A DNA stretch of 64,000 nt from Nostoc spongiaeforme FACHB-130 (GCF_014698475.1 NZ_JACJTB010000002.1:186001-250000), one strand, 5' to 3'; counted from the first letter of the stretch, positions 46,820-56,489 are shown. The notes: generated by a model not told the origin, from the letters alone. Program-made: numbers and translations.

Positions 46820-47647
46820 CTATACTTTAGTGCGATCGGTCAAAATTTCATAACCAGTTTCCGTCACCAACACCGTATGCTCAAACTGAGCCGATAGCGA
46901 ATTGTCTACCGTCACCGCAGTCCAACGGTCAGCTAATGTGCGTGTATGTTTAGAACCTGCATTTAAAATTGGTTCAATTGCCAAAGTCATTCCCGCACGC
47001 AATTTCACATTCGGCATATCTCTGGTGCGGAAGTTAAATACTGATGGTTCTTCGTGCAAGTTCCGCCCAACACCATGTCCAGTGAACTCTTCTACCACAC
47101 TGTAACCATTGGCTTTTACATGGTCTTCGATCGCTCCTGCTAAGTCAAGCAGATATGCGCCTGCTTTCACTTGTTCTATACCTTTATACAAAGCTTCTTC
47201 AGCTACACGAATCAGTCTAGCGGCTTCTGGAGTGACTTCACCGACAGCAATTGTAATGCAAGAATCGCCGTGAAAACCTTGGTAATAAGCACCAGTATCT
47301 ACTTTTAAGACATCCCCAGTACGAATGACTTTTTTCGGACTAGGAATACCATGCACTACTTCATTGTTAATACTGGAGCAAATAGAGCCTTTAAAACCGT
47401 GATATCCTTTGAAACTGGGTGTTGCGTCCATTTCCCGAATGCGTTTTTCCGCGTAAGCATCCAAGTCGGCTGTTGTCATTCCTGGTTTGACCAATTCAGA
47501 AATTTCTTTCAGCACCGTTGCGACAATTTTCGCAGATTGCCGCATAATTTCCACTTCACGCGGCGATTTGATTTCAATTCCCCGACGCTGTTTTGGTGAG
47601 GGTGTGACTTTAACTGGTTGAGAAAGCAAGTTGCTAAAAATGTTCAT
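46820..47647 (-). CDS. map: Methionine aminopeptidase, type I
   Basis: 275 residues. After a 30-residue N-terminal extension comes [17 protein letters not shown] and the pita-bread fold with metal ligands visible in [17 protein letters not shown] (Asp, Asp), [14 protein letters not shown] (His), LAIEPI (Glu) and [12 protein letters not shown] (Glu). It removes the initiator Met from nascent proteins. Cyanobacteria carry several map copies; this one has the long N-terminal form. Confidence 0.95.
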   Translation of the reverse strand: MNIFSNLLSQPVKVTPSPKQRRGIEIKSPREVEIMRQSAKIVATVLKEISELVKPGMTTADLDAYAEKRIREMDATPSFKGYHGFKGSICSSINNEVVHGIPSPKKVIRTGDVLKVDTGAYYQGFHGDSCITIAVGEVTPEAARLIRVAEEALYKGIEQVKAGAYLLDLAGAIEDHVKANGYSVVEEFTGHGVGRNLHEEPSVFNFRTRDMPNVKLRAGMTLAIEPILNAGSKHTRTLADRWTAVTVDNSLSAQFEHTVLVTETGYEILTDRTKV

Positions 47648-47802
47648 GTGCTGATAATAATTGCTGATGCTTTGTCGCTACGGATTCCGTGCTTTTTATA
47701 GAATAATTGAGAAACTATATCTATATTTAAGTTATAGCAGGTAATAGGTTTGAAAGTTTGTTAGTGTCTGTGGTGTAAGGATTAGAGGTAGACACAAAAA
47801 TC

Positions 47803-47825
47803 ATTAACCGCAGATAAACGCAGAT
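47803..47825. repeat. Interspersed repeat, copy 2 (ACCGCAGATAAACGCAGAT)
   Basis: Same 23 bases as at 16972-16994, in the gap between the cupredoxin gene and map. Confidence 0.75.
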
Positions 47826-47898
47826 AGATTTTTTTCTCTCGGTAAACGAGGAAACACCATATCTAACTAAGGAAAGATAACTGATTTGCCAAAAGTAA

Positions 47899-48390
47899 TT
47901 ATGAATTACTGATTATGATTTCTCCTGTCATCCCTGCTTCTGTATGTCCTGGGATAGTACAACGTAAATTATATTTGCCACTTTTCAAAGGGACAAAAAC
48001 CCATTCAGCTTCAGCACCAGGCTTTAGTTCTAGTTCGTGAATAGCCCCTTTAATTTCTACTTTGCCGGCTTCTACTTTTTGCGTCCAAATGCCATCAGCA
48101 AAATCTTTAGCAGTAAAATAATGCTTTAATTGGCTAGGATTTTTGAGTTGCAGTAGATAGTGTTTACCTGCAATAAACTCGAAATGATTGGGTTCAAATT
48201 TGAGTTCGTTAGCCACATTACCCAAGCTAACTGTAATTTCTGTAGCTGGTTGTTTGAGCAAATCGCTAGGAAGATTTGCTGCAATGGCTGATGGCATAAA
48301 ATTAATAAAACTCAGGCTAAGTAGCAAAGAAAATTGAAGTATGAAATATAAAGTATGAAGTCTGAACGTTGTTACTAAAAATTTTTTCAT
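47899..48390 (-). CDS. Cupredoxin-domain exported protein
   Basis: 163 residues. Signal peptide of about 38 residues ending PSAIAAN. The domain has copper-ligand candidates: His in QLKHYFTAKDF and C-T-I-P-G-H-T-E-A-G-M near the C-terminus (Cys, His, Met), the standard plastocyanin/azurin-type 1 pattern. It is probably a periplasmic or lumenal electron-transfer or copper-binding protein. It lies 75 bases after the M16 peptidase gene in the same direction. Confidence 0.85.
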   Translation of the reverse strand: MKKFLVTTFRLHTLYFILQFSLLLSLSFINFMPSAIAANLPSDLLKQPATEITVSLGNVANELKFEPNHFEFIAGKHYLLQLKNPSQLKHYFTAKDFADGIWTQKVEAGKVEIKGAIHELELKPGAEAEWVFVPLKSGKYNLRCTIPGHTEAGMTGEIIISNS

Positions 48391-48465
48391 TAGTTTTTTA
48401 ACACCTGTATAAAATTATCAATTACTCTTATCTATCATCAAGCCTCTACCCTCTACCTTCTCAAA

Positions 48466-51375
48466 TCACTCATGATTTTTATCTGCAATTACAGCCGGGC
48501 CTGCTGTCACCACTACAATTTTATCTGGGTGGAGTAACTCACGGGCGGCTTGATTTACTTGGGCAAGAGAAACTTGTTTGATTTTATCAGCGAAAGAATT
48601 TAGTTCTGTGATGTCCATATCTCTTACCTGATTCATCAGCATTGTATGTGCTAATTCTTCAGGGTCAGCGAGGGAAATTTTGTAGTTGCTAATTAAGGTG
48701 TTTTTAGCTGTTTCTACATCATTGGCTGTGACACCTTGCTGATGAATTTCTTGTATAAGTTTGCGGGTACTAGCGATCGCTTTGTGACTATCTTCCGGAC
48801 TAGTTTGCATTTCTATCCAAAATGTCCCAGCATTTTTTTGTGCCTGCAAGTAACTATAAATACCATAAGTCAACCCTTGGCGATCGCGCACTTCTGCACC
48901 TAAATAACTAGATAATGTATCGCCTCCCAAAATTTGATTCAAGACTAAAGCTGGGTAATAACGAGGGTCTTGGCGGTTAATTCCTGTGTTACCCATAAAA
49001 GTAATTGCTTGCGCTTTACCTGGCATTACCGGATTTACACGTAAGACATTATCTGGTAATTTGACATTCGGATATTGGATTGTTGGTGGTTGACCATTCA
49101 CTTGCCAATCGCCGAATTCTTGTTCGATGAGCGATCGCACTTGGGTAGGTTCAAAATCTCCTACTATTACCAGCACTGTCGTATCTGGACGATAATATTT
49201 AGCTTTAAACGCAATTACATCCTCACGCTTAATTTTTTTCAGACTTTTTTCTGTGGGAAAAGTATGCAAAGGATGTTGTTTCGGATAAAGAGATTGGACA
49301 AAAATTCTTTTTGCGACTTCTGCGGGATCATCCAATTCTTGTTTCAAGTCAGTCAAAGCTTGCTGACGATTTAATTCCAATTCTTTTTTCGGAAATGTAC
49401 TGTTTTTCACCACATCCGCTAAAGTCTGAATCAGAATCGGTAAGTCTACTGTCAAACCATCGCCTTCAATTCGCACACCTTCACGATAAGCTGTAAAATC
49501 TAACGATGCGCCTCTGTCTTCTAAAGCTTTCGCCAGAGTTAAAGCATTTTTGCTTTTTGTCCCACTCATTAAGTTATCAGCCACCAAAGATGCTAATCCT
49601 GCTTGATATTCGGCATCAAATTCTTTTCCGGCTTTGATGTGACCGCTTAAAGTTACTGTGGGTGTACTTTTATCAGGTAGTAGTAATACTTTTAAACCGT
49701 TCGCTAAAGAAAATTGCTCTGGTAACGCCAGAGTAGAATTTTTTTGACTTGTGTCGTGGGAAACTTTTTTAACAATATCTGTTGTTTCTTCTAGGGGTGG
49801 TAAATATTTATCTATCTCTGAAATAGCCAAAGGTGCAGCAGTAGTAGATAAATTTTCTGTAGTTTGATTTAAGTTTAATTTTTTACCCGTTTCCGTTGTA
49901 TTCTGCTCAGTTGGCTGAAATAAGCCAACAACACGAGTTTCTGGTTGGAGATATTTTTTGGCTACATTGACAATATCTGCGCCTGTTACTTGACTAACAG
50001 CAGCTAAATAGCGTTCAGTATAGCGATAGTCACCAGCCGTTATTTCATCGTTAGCTAATTGCATTGCTTGGCTGGTGATATCCCGATTACTCAAAATCAC
50101 GCCAGCTTCTACCTGCATTTTAGCCCTAGTTAATTCTTCCGACTTCACTCCTTTTTGTATTAAATTAGCGATCGCCCGATTTAGCACTGTTTCAATCTTC
50201 TTTAAATCTTGATGATCATCTGCTGTCACTAACAACTCATACCAGCCAGCCTCTTGCAAGCTAGAAACAGAAGCAGTCACTTCACTTGCTAAACCAGATT
50301 CCACCAAAGCTTGATAAAGTCGTGAGTTCCTCCCCTCTGTCAAAATGTAATCCATCACCTCCAAAGCCGGAATATCTGGGTGATGCAAATTTGGTAGTGG
50401 GTAAACCACTTGCAGCATCGATGCAGCTCCCTGTTCTCGTAAGATTAGGGGAGTGCTGAGTGCTGAGTGGGAAGTGGGGAGTGCTGAGTACTTAGTGCTG
50501 AGTGCTGAGTGCTGAGTAAAAGATTTTCCCCCTGCCTCCTGCCTCCTGCCTTCTGCCTCCTGCCTCCTCGTTAATTTCCCAAATATTTCTTTAACAGTTT
50601 CTAGGGTTTTACTCGTTTGAAAATCTCCCACAATTACTAATACAGCATTATCAGGAGTGTAAAATTTACGATAATATTCCCTGACTTGCTCAACTTGAAA
50701 TTTCTCAACATCTGCTTTGTTACCACCCACAGGTAATCCATAAGCATGATTAGGAAACAAAGCTTGCATAACAGCACGGTTGAGGCGGTATTCAGAACTA
50801 TTTTCGTAACCTTGTAATTCTGAAATTACTACTCGTTTTTCCTTTGCTAGTTCTTCTGGTTCAATCAGAGAATTTTGCATTCTATCTGCTTCTAAAACTA
50901 GCAGTGCTTTGAGTTTTTCCCGTTCTACAGTGCTATAGTAAGCTGTTTGTTCATAACTCGTAAAAGCGTTGGAGTCGCTACCTAAAGCACTAAATAATCT
51001 TGCAAACTGCACCGGACGATTTTTTGTACCTTTAAACATCATGTGTTCAAGCTGATGTGCAATCCCGTTTGTTCCTGGTGCTTCGTGGCGTGAACCAACT
51101 TTGTACCACATTTGCACACTGACAACCGGTGCGGTATGCACTTCTTTGGTTAAAACAGTCAGACCATTTTCTAATACTGTTTTACGGACATTGGCGGTAA
51201 TTGTTGAGTTATTTATATGAGTTGCAATCAATTGTGTTTGAATATTTTCTGATTTGATTTTAGCTGTATACTTGCTGTCAGCAGGTTGATCACTTAAACA
51301 AAATACTGTGATTATCCACAGACTTAAAAATAAAAATGACCAACGATATCTATACCCTATAAAAAACAGAGACAT
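48466..51375 (-). CDS. Fused M16-family zinc peptidase, with repeat-encoded insert
   Basis: ATG at 51375 (969 residues) is preferred to a TTG ten codons upstream. Signal-anchor at residues 1-30. Two M16 units: the first has the inverted zinc motif HQLEHMMFKG and the distal Glu region (EKRVVISELQGYE), and is catalytic. The second (from about 560) has ASLVADNLMSGT where the motif would be and is likely inactive but structural. Residues about 269-308 are encoded by heptamer repeats, forming a low-complexity RRQEAGG and SALST-type loop not expected in M16 enzymes. Processing-peptidase-type extracytoplasmic protease. Confidence 0.92.
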   Translation of the reverse strand: MSLFFIGYRYRWSFLFLSLWIITVFCLSDQPADSKYTAKIKSENIQTQLIATHINNSTITANVRKTVLENGLTVLTKEVHTAPVVSVQMWYKVGSRHEAPGTNGIAHQLEHMMFKGTKNRPVQFARLFSALGSDSNAFTSYEQTAYYSTVEREKLKALLVLEADRMQNSLIEPEELAKEKRVVISELQGYENSSEYRLNRAVMQALFPNHAYGLPVGGNKADVEKFQVEQVREYYRKFYTPDNAVLVIVGDFQTSKTLETVKEIFGKLTRRQEAEGRRQEAGGKSFTQHSALSTKYSALPTSHSALSTPLILREQGAASMLQVVYPLPNLHHPDIPALEVMDYILTEGRNSRLYQALVESGLASEVTASVSSLQEAGWYELLVTADDHQDLKKIETVLNRAIANLIQKGVKSEELTRAKMQVEAGVILSNRDITSQAMQLANDEITAGDYRYTERYLAAVSQVTGADIVNVAKKYLQPETRVVGLFQPTEQNTTETGKKLNLNQTTENLSTTAAPLAISEIDKYLPPLEETTDIVKKVSHDTSQKNSTLALPEQFSLANGLKVLLLPDKSTPTVTLSGHIKAGKEFDAEYQAGLASLVADNLMSGTKSKNALTLAKALEDRGASLDFTAYREGVRIEGDGLTVDLPILIQTLADVVKNSTFPKKELELNRQQALTDLKQELDDPAEVAKRIFVQSLYPKQHPLHTFPTEKSLKKIKREDVIAFKAKYYRPDTTVLVIVGDFEPTQVRSLIEQEFGDWQVNGQPPTIQYPNVKLPDNVLRVNPVMPGKAQAITFMGNTGINRQDPRYYPALVLNQILGGDTLSSYLGAEVRDRQGLTYGIYSYLQAQKNAGTFWIEMQTSPEDSHKAIASTRKLIQEIHQQGVTANDVETAKNTLISNYKISLADPEELAHTMLMNQVRDMDITELNSFADKIKQVSLAQVNQAARELLHPDKIVVVTAGPAVIADKNHE
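50451..50569. repeat. Two STRR-like heptamer runs inside the M16 peptidase gene
   Basis: 50451-50517 is a GTGCTGA-type run (GTGCTGAGTGCTGAGT and variants with GGGAAGTGG), and 50529-50569 a CTGCCTC-type run. Both are in frame, with no stop codon, in the minus-strand peptidase gene; they encode Gln-Glu-Ala-Gly-Arg-rich and Ser-Ala-Leu-Thr-rich stretches. Confidence 0.9.
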
Positions 51376-51525
51376 TTTTTTGGTAGATTTTTTTATTAAA
51401 TGCAATTACATATTTATAAGCGCAATTAGTAACATTCTATTCTTTCTTCGGGGTCACTAAGATCAGAGACATTACCAAAGAAAAATTAGACCAATAACAA
51501 AAAGTATATAAAGAGCCAAGCTTAT

Positions 51526-51969
51526 TTAACCGAGTTTATTTAAAGTCCGAATAAATTCTAAAGGTAAACCATCACTGTCGGCAATGAAGGCAACCTCCCA
51601 GATGCGATCGCCTATTTGCTGTTGTGTCGGTTCTAAAAGGATTTTTAGGGGTGATAATTGTTCTGGCTGGTTTTGCGCTGCTAATGCAAAGCTGGTTTTT
51701 AAATCGATTAACCAGCTAGGTAAATCTGGAGTGAGTTCTGTTAAATCAAAGGACAAGTGATAATACCCCACATAATGCTCATCATCAAACGCATCAGGCG
51801 CAGGTTTTGGCTGGGGAATTTGAATCAGTTCAATGCGTCCGCCTAATCCTTCCATCCAACAAGCCAGTGTATAGCCCGTAGTGAAGCGTTCACATACGCT
51901 AAACCCCAACAATTCATAAAATGTGATCGCGCGATGAATATTCGCAGTGCGGATAGAGGCGTGGTGCAT
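51526..51969 (-). CDS. VOC-family protein
   Basis: 147 residues, one VOC module starting MHHASIRTANIHRAITFYELLGF, with GYYHLSFDL at the second half and SDGLPLEFI at the end. Possible glyoxalase-like or ring-cleavage fold. The substrate is unknown. The start has the repeat run 51970-52052 immediately upstream, so initiation is in the repeat's edge. Confidence 0.82.
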   Translation of the reverse strand: MHHASIRTANIHRAITFYELLGFSVCERFTTGYTLACWMEGLGGRIELIQIPQPKPAPDAFDDEHYVGYYHLSFDLTELTPDLPSWLIDLKTSFALAAQNQPEQLSPLKILLEPTQQQIGDRIWEVAFIADSDGLPLEFIRTLNKLG

Positions 51970-51971
51970 AA

Positions 51972-52052
51972 TTTGTCAATAGTCATTTGTCAATGGTCAA
52001 TAGTCATTTGTCAATATAAAGCACAAATGACCAATGACCAATAACCAATGAC
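51972..52052. repeat. Palindromic STRR run (GTCATTTGTCAAT / AATGACCA)
   Basis: GTCAATAGTCATTTGTCAATGGTCAATAG... is followed by AAATGACCAATGACCAATAACCAATGAC; the two halves are complementary in theme and can pair as an imperfect hairpin. It fills the entire gap between two minus-strand genes. Confidence 0.75.
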
Positions 52053-52054
52053 AT

Positions 52055-52567
52055 TTACTCAAACAACCTGAAATAAGGGTAGCGCACAGGCACTCCCGGC
52101 TCTTTTTCCAAGTCGAAATTAATCACTTCCCAGGAAGGTTCTTCTGAGGAATCGGGACTAAATTCTACTGGTAAGCCATAAAGTCGCGCCGATGTCGTCT
52201 CTGGCTGTCCAGAACGCCAAGGAGTACTACGTTCTAAATAACCACTCATCAATTCCTGATAACGTCTGGCAATAATTACCTTTGTTGCTCGGTAGCCTTG
52301 GGTATACAGTTTGTCTAAAGCCTCGTGAATTTCAAACCGTATCCCATCAGGATGAGTGTGTTGTCTATACCATTCCCCATTCCATCTGCGCCAATGACGA
52401 CCTGACTGTAGATGAATTAACTCCTCAGTCTTAGGGTTGGCTTCAAATGCGCCATGACGAGGGCAAAGATAGGTATCTGTAAGTGTCAAAGCCGGAATAG
52501 TCTGCCGACAGTGGGGACACTGAATTTCGTGACCAAATATTGGGTACTGCAAACCTGGATTCATCAT
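52055..52567 (-). CDS. TIGR02652-type cyanobacterial protein with zinc ribbon
   Basis: 170 residues. N-terminal CPHC...CPRH pair typical of a zinc ribbon, then a domain with HWRRWNGEWYRQHTHPDGIRFEIHEALDKLY. I recall this as the TIGR02652 family, found in cyanobacteria, with no known function. ATG at 52565-52567. Confidence 0.85.
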   Translation of the reverse strand: MMNPGLQYPIFGHEIQCPHCRQTIPALTLTDTYLCPRHGAFEANPKTEELIHLQSGRHWRRWNGEWYRQHTHPDGIRFEIHEALDKLYTQGYRATKVIIARRYQELMSGYLERSTPWRSGQPETTSARLYGLPVEFSPDSSEEPSWEVINFDLEKEPGVPVRYPYFRLFE

Positions 52568-52808
52568 GAAGTGCGTACAAACATAATTTCTTCTTCACTA
52601 GCACCATTAGGTTCGATTTTACACTTCGGCTCCTCCGCTTTGAGTTAATTTTTCGTAACTGCACGGAAACGTATTTGCAGTTTAGAACAATTGTAAACTG
52701 TGTTTTCCTCAGTATAGAGGTTTAACAACATGATATTCTGGTTTTGAACCAGCTTCTCAAAGGTTGGAGTTTCTCCAGTGTTCCTGGGTACCATATTCCT
52801 ATTCTATC

Positions 52809-53327
52809 GTGTCTACCGCTTCTTACTGGCCATCTCCTGATTTTTCTCTAGCAGCCTTTGTTGCAGACAACGCTGTTGTTATGGGTGCTGTGACAATCCA
52901 AGCCGGAGCCAGTATTTGGTATGGAGCAGTAGTCAGAGCAGATGTAGAGCGGATTGAGATTGGTGAATGCACAAATATCCAAGATGGAGCCATTCTGCAC
53001 GGTGATCCTGGGTTGCCCACCATTTTAGAAGATCATGTGACTGTCGGACATCGCGCTGTGATACATTCTGCCCATATTGAGCGCGGCTGTTTAATTGGCA
53101 TTGGGGCAGTAGTCTTAGATGGTGTCAGAGTAGGCAGTGGCAGTATTGTCGGTGCAGGCGCAGTTGTGACAAAAGATGTACCACCTTTATCTTTAGTTGT
53201 CGGCGTTCCTGGCAAAGTGTTGCGTCAAATCAGCGCCACCGAAGCTGCCGAACTTATAGAACATGCTGAACGTTACAAAAAGTTAGCATTGGTTCATGCA
53301 GGAAAGGGCAATGATATTGGTTTTTAG
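52809..53327 (+). CDS. Gamma-carbonic anhydrase-like hexapeptide-repeat protein
   Basis: GTG at 52809 (VSTASYWPSPDF) fits family starts better than the TTG at 52764; 172 residues. Left-handed beta-helix: repeats (I/V)-G-x-x-x-x in AVVMGAVTIQAGASIWYGAVVRAD onwards. The His triad of gamma-CAs is represented by ILHGD and VGHRAVIHS. A metal-binding gamma-CA/CaiE-type protein. In cyanobacteria such proteins are relatives of CcmM's N-terminal domain, and may be active CA, ferripyochelin-binding-like, or inactive; no way to tell here. Confidence 0.85.
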   Translation: MSTASYWPSPDFSLAAFVADNAVVMGAVTIQAGASIWYGAVVRADVERIEIGECTNIQDGAILHGDPGLPTILEDHVTVGHRAVIHSAHIERGCLIGIGAVVLDGVRVGSGSIVGAGAVVTKDVPPLSLVVGVPGKVLRQISATEAAELIEHAERYKKLALVHAGKGNDIGF

Positions 53328-53334
53328 GAAAGTG

Positions 53335-53359
53335 TGAAGTCTGAAGTCTGAAGTCTGAA
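53335..53359. repeat. Tandem heptamer repeat (TGAAGTC)n
   Basis: Three consecutive TGAAGTC copies and a partial fourth right after the gamma-CA gene stop. An STRR-like run. Confidence 0.85.
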
Positions 53360-53526
53360 ATTTTATTTTTTAGCCTGCTGCCTTTTAACTAATGACCATT
53401 GACAAATGACTATTTAGTAATCTTTCTTTACATACCTAGTTGGAAAAAATGCCCACTTGGGCTAAAAATAAAGATGAGAAGAGTTGATAAAACTTTAATT
53501 TCTACTTAACAGAGGGGTTCTAAATT

Positions 53527-53652
53527 ATGGATATCGATTTTCGTGTAGCGATCGTTTTAGCGCCTATTGCTGTTGCAGCTGGCTGGGCCTTGTTTAACAT
53601 CGGTGCCGCAGCTTTGAGACAAGTTCAAACCTTTTTGAACAGAGAAGCATAA
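53527..53652 (+). CDS. psbY: Photosystem II protein Y
   Basis: A 41-residue protein, too short for many gene callers. It starts [20 protein letters not shown] and ends FLNREA. The single transmembrane helix, DFRV start and [11 protein letters not shown] tail match PsbY, a small PSII subunit next to cytochrome b559. GAGGGG lies about nine bases before the ATG. It has its own terminator and lies between the gamma-CA and folC genes. Confidence 0.95.
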   Translation: MDIDFRVAIVLAPIAVAAGWALFNIGAAALRQVQTFLNREA

Positions 53653-53679
53653 ATATAAATTTACATTATCACCTTACAA

Positions 53680-53718
53680 CCGACTGTTTCTAGTAAATCT
53701 AGACAGTCGGTTTTGTCA
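53680..53718 (+). terminator. psbY terminator
   Basis: CCGACTGT...ACAGTCGG with inner TCTAG...CTAGA extends the stem, followed by TTTTGTC. About 28 bases after the psbY stop. Confidence 0.85.
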
Positions 53719-53791
53719 ATGGTTAATAGTTAGTCTCCCTTTTCTACTTTGTCTACCTTATCCCCACGCCCAACTCCCCACTTCCCTTCCA

Positions 53792-55054
53792 GTGAATATT
53801 GATTCTTTACTTCAACCTTTGCAACATTTTGGTGTGAATCTGGGACTCTCGCGTATTGTCAAACTATTGGCAAACCTGGGGAACCCTCATGAGCGGATAT
53901 CAGTGATTCATGTTGCGGGGACAAATGGTAAAGGTTCTGTCTGTGCTTATCTCTCTTCAGTACTTACCACAGCTGGTTATCGGACAGGGCGTTACATTTC
54001 TCCTCATTTAATTGATTGGACAGAACGGATTTGTATCAATGAACAGCCAATTTCTGCTGAAGAATTGAGTCAACTTGTACAAAAAGTCCAGGTGGCTGTT
54101 TCTCCTGATGATGAATATCCCACTCAGTTTGAAATTATTACTGCGGCTGCTTGGTTGTATTTTGCCCAGCAGCAAGTTGATATTGCAGTGATAGAAGTTG
54201 GTTTAGGTGGACGTTTAGATGCGACTAATGTTTGTTCTGAACCTCTGGTGACAGTAATTACTTCTATTAGCCGCGAACATTGGCAACAATTAGGCCCCAC
54301 AGTAGCTGATATTGCTAGAGAAAAAGCTGGAATTATCAAGCCTGGGTGTCCGGTTGTTATGGGTTTATTGCCAGCCGATGCCGAAAAAGTTGTGCGATCG
54401 CGTGCCGCAGAATTACAATGCCCAATATTTACACCCCAACCAGCACTGCAAATCTCTCCTGATTGGGCAGAATATCAATCACTTCAATATCCTCCAAATT
54501 CAATTCAATACCCTCTACCATTACAAGGGCAAATTCAATTAGCTAACTCAGCTTTAGCTTTAGCAACCTTAGAAATTCTCCAACAACAAGGTTGGGAAAT
54601 TCTGGAATCAGCCATTATCAATGGTATGGCAAACACCAAATGGCCAGGAAGAATGCAATGGCTAACCTGGAACAACCATAAATTATTAATTGACGGCGCA
54701 CATAACCCCGCAGCAGCCCAAGTCTTACGTAATTATGTAGATAGTTTAAATCCCGACAATGTAACTTGGATAATTGGTATGCTTTCCACAAAAGACCATA
54801 CCGAAATTTTCCAAGCCCTGCTACAAACAAACGATAAATTATATTTAGTACCAGTTCCAGATAACAATTCAGCTAATCCTCAAGAATTAGCAAAGCTGGC
54901 TAATAATATTTGTCCAGAACTAAATTTGTGTCAAACCTATCCAGATGTATCATCAGCATTAGCATCAGCTTTTACTAATACAAATCATGTAGTAGTTTTG
55001 TGTGGTTCTCTTTATCTAATCGGACACTTTTTAGGAACCTTAAATCCTGTATAA
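53792..55054 (+). CDS. folC: Folylpolyglutamate synthase / dihydrofolate synthase
   Basis: 420 residues of the Mur ligase family from a GTG start (MNIDSLLQPLQHFG). P-loop HVAGTNGKGSVCAYLSSVL, the LISPHLIDWTERI-type segment, ATNVCSEP, and ILIDGAHNPAAAQVL near the C-terminus. It adds glutamates to folates, and in many bacteria also makes dihydrofolate from dihydropteroate. No ribosome site is evident; the region before it (53760-53790) is a pyrimidine-rich STRR-like stretch. Confidence 0.95.
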   Translation: MNIDSLLQPLQHFGVNLGLSRIVKLLANLGNPHERISVIHVAGTNGKGSVCAYLSSVLTTAGYRTGRYISPHLIDWTERICINEQPISAEELSQLVQKVQVAVSPDDEYPTQFEIITAAAWLYFAQQQVDIAVIEVGLGGRLDATNVCSEPLVTVITSISREHWQQLGPTVADIAREKAGIIKPGCPVVMGLLPADAEKVVRSRAAELQCPIFTPQPALQISPDWAEYQSLQYPPNSIQYPLPLQGQIQLANSALALATLEILQQQGWEILESAIINGMANTKWPGRMQWLTWNNHKLLIDGAHNPAAAQVLRNYVDSLNPDNVTWIIGMLSTKDHTEIFQALLQTNDKLYLVPVPDNNSANPQELAKLANNICPELNLCQTYPDVSSALASAFTNTNHVVVLCGSLYLIGHFLGTLNPV

Positions 55055-55060
55055 ACAAAA

Positions 55061-55093
55061 AGATTCTCGACTTCTTCAAGAAGTCGAGAATCT
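55061..55093. terminator. Bidirectional terminator between folC and the sugar-binding gene
   Basis: AGATTCTCGACTTCTT (55061-55076) and its exact complement (55078-55093), flanked by AAAAA and by TTTC. It lies between convergent genes, so it can serve both. Confidence 0.85.
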
Positions 55094-55107
55094 GACACTT
55101 TCAAAAT

Positions 55108-56406
55108 TTAGCGATTATTCCACTGTTGTGCAGCATCTTCGACAGCTTGATCAACAGTTTTTTGATCTAACATAGCTGCTTGCAAATTTTCATAAATTGC
55201 CTTTTGCAATTTCTTGAAATCCTTTAGTTTTGGAGTTAAAATCTCAGCTTGTTGTAACTGAGTTGCACTAATAACTCTGGCTTTTTCAACCGTAGAAGCA
55301 TTAGCTGGCATATCTTTAAAGTAACTATCAGATAATGCTTTAGTAGTTGAAGGTAAAACATTTGCAGCTTTAGCAAACGATAGTTGATTCGCATCATTCG
55401 TGACAAATAAAGCAAACTTAGTAGCAGCTTCAGGATATTTGCTAGCGCGAGGAATAATAATATTCATCACCGCCACATTTTTCTTACCTGTATCACCAGT
55501 AATTTGGGGTGCAATAGCGGAAGCTTGAGCAATTTTTGGAGCATTGTTAGCTATAGTTTTGAGAAATTCTGGCCCTGAAGCTAAAAATGCAGTTTCACCA
55601 GATTGATATAAATCAATAGCATGACGATGACCTTGGGTTAACACTTCTTTTGGTAGTAGTCCTTTTTTGTACAAATCAACCCAATATTGAAATGCGGCCT
55701 TACCTTGTGGTGAATTAAAAGCGGCTTTACCGTCAGCATCAACTAAAGTCACACCCATTTGTACCAAAGATTCCATCACTTCCCCGGAATCTTGCGGTAC
55801 AAAAGTAATAAAAAAGGCATATTTACCAGTTTTATTTTTGATTTGTTGTGCTACCTGTGCTAATTCTACGTAGGTTGTCGGTGGTTTACTGATACCTGCC
55901 TGTTTTAACAATTCGGTGTTATAAATAGTTAGCCTTGTTGTGAGATACCAGGGAATTCCGAAACTTTTGCCATTGAGTGTGCTGGCTTTCCAAATGTTTG
56001 GTAAATAAGTCGAACGCACATCTTGAGGAATTGCCGTATCCAAGTCTAACCAAGCATTTCGTCCTGCTAGTTGGGATGCAAAATCTGGATTTAGGTTAAC
56101 AACATCAGGTGGCGTTTTTGCGGAGACAGCTGTTAGAATTTTGTTCTCCATAGCTGCCCAAGGCACATCAACCCAGTTAACTTTTACACCGGGATTTTGT
56201 GACTCAAAATCAGAAATCAAAGTTTTAAAGTAGTCAGTAAATTGAGGTTGGAGTTGCATTGTCCAAAACTCAATGTTGGCTGCTTCCGTTGTCCCTGGTT
56301 TTGGACTTGTGCCGACGTTACCTGTGCTGCAACTAACAATCCAACTAGTCAATAAACCAATTATTGCCCAAGCTGTTAGTTGTTTGAATTTTTGCAGTCT
56401 AGTCAT
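55108..56406 (-). CDS. ABC transporter sugar-binding lipoprotein
   Basis: 432 residues. Signal peptide with lipobox (SWIVSC), then a bacterial solute-binding protein family 1 domain: IEFWTMQLQPQ at the start, PDVVNLNPDFASQLAGRNAWLDLD, and FGIPWYLTTRLTIYNTELLKQAGI. These bind oligosaccharides or sugar alcohols for ABC importers. No permease or ATPase gene is adjacent, so it is an orphan binding protein here. Confidence 0.92.
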   Translation of the reverse strand: MTRLQKFKQLTAWAIIGLLTSWIVSCSTGNVGTSPKPGTTEAANIEFWTMQLQPQFTDYFKTLISDFESQNPGVKVNWVDVPWAAMENKILTAVSAKTPPDVVNLNPDFASQLAGRNAWLDLDTAIPQDVRSTYLPNIWKASTLNGKSFGIPWYLTTRLTIYNTELLKQAGISKPPTTYVELAQVAQQIKNKTGKYAFFITFVPQDSGEVMESLVQMGVTLVDADGKAAFNSPQGKAAFQYWVDLYKKGLLPKEVLTQGHRHAIDLYQSGETAFLASGPEFLKTIANNAPKIAQASAIAPQITGDTGKKNVAVMNIIIPRASKYPEAATKFALFVTNDANQLSFAKAANVLPSTTKALSDSYFKDMPANASTVEKARVISATQLQQAEILTPKLKDFKKLQKAIYENLQAAMLDQKTVDQAVEDAAQQWNNR

Positions 56407-56489
56407 TTTACCAGTATTTTCACCCTTGATAGAAATGAAAAGCTTATGGAGAATTAACGAGATTATAGGCTAAATCAATTACCCGTAAA

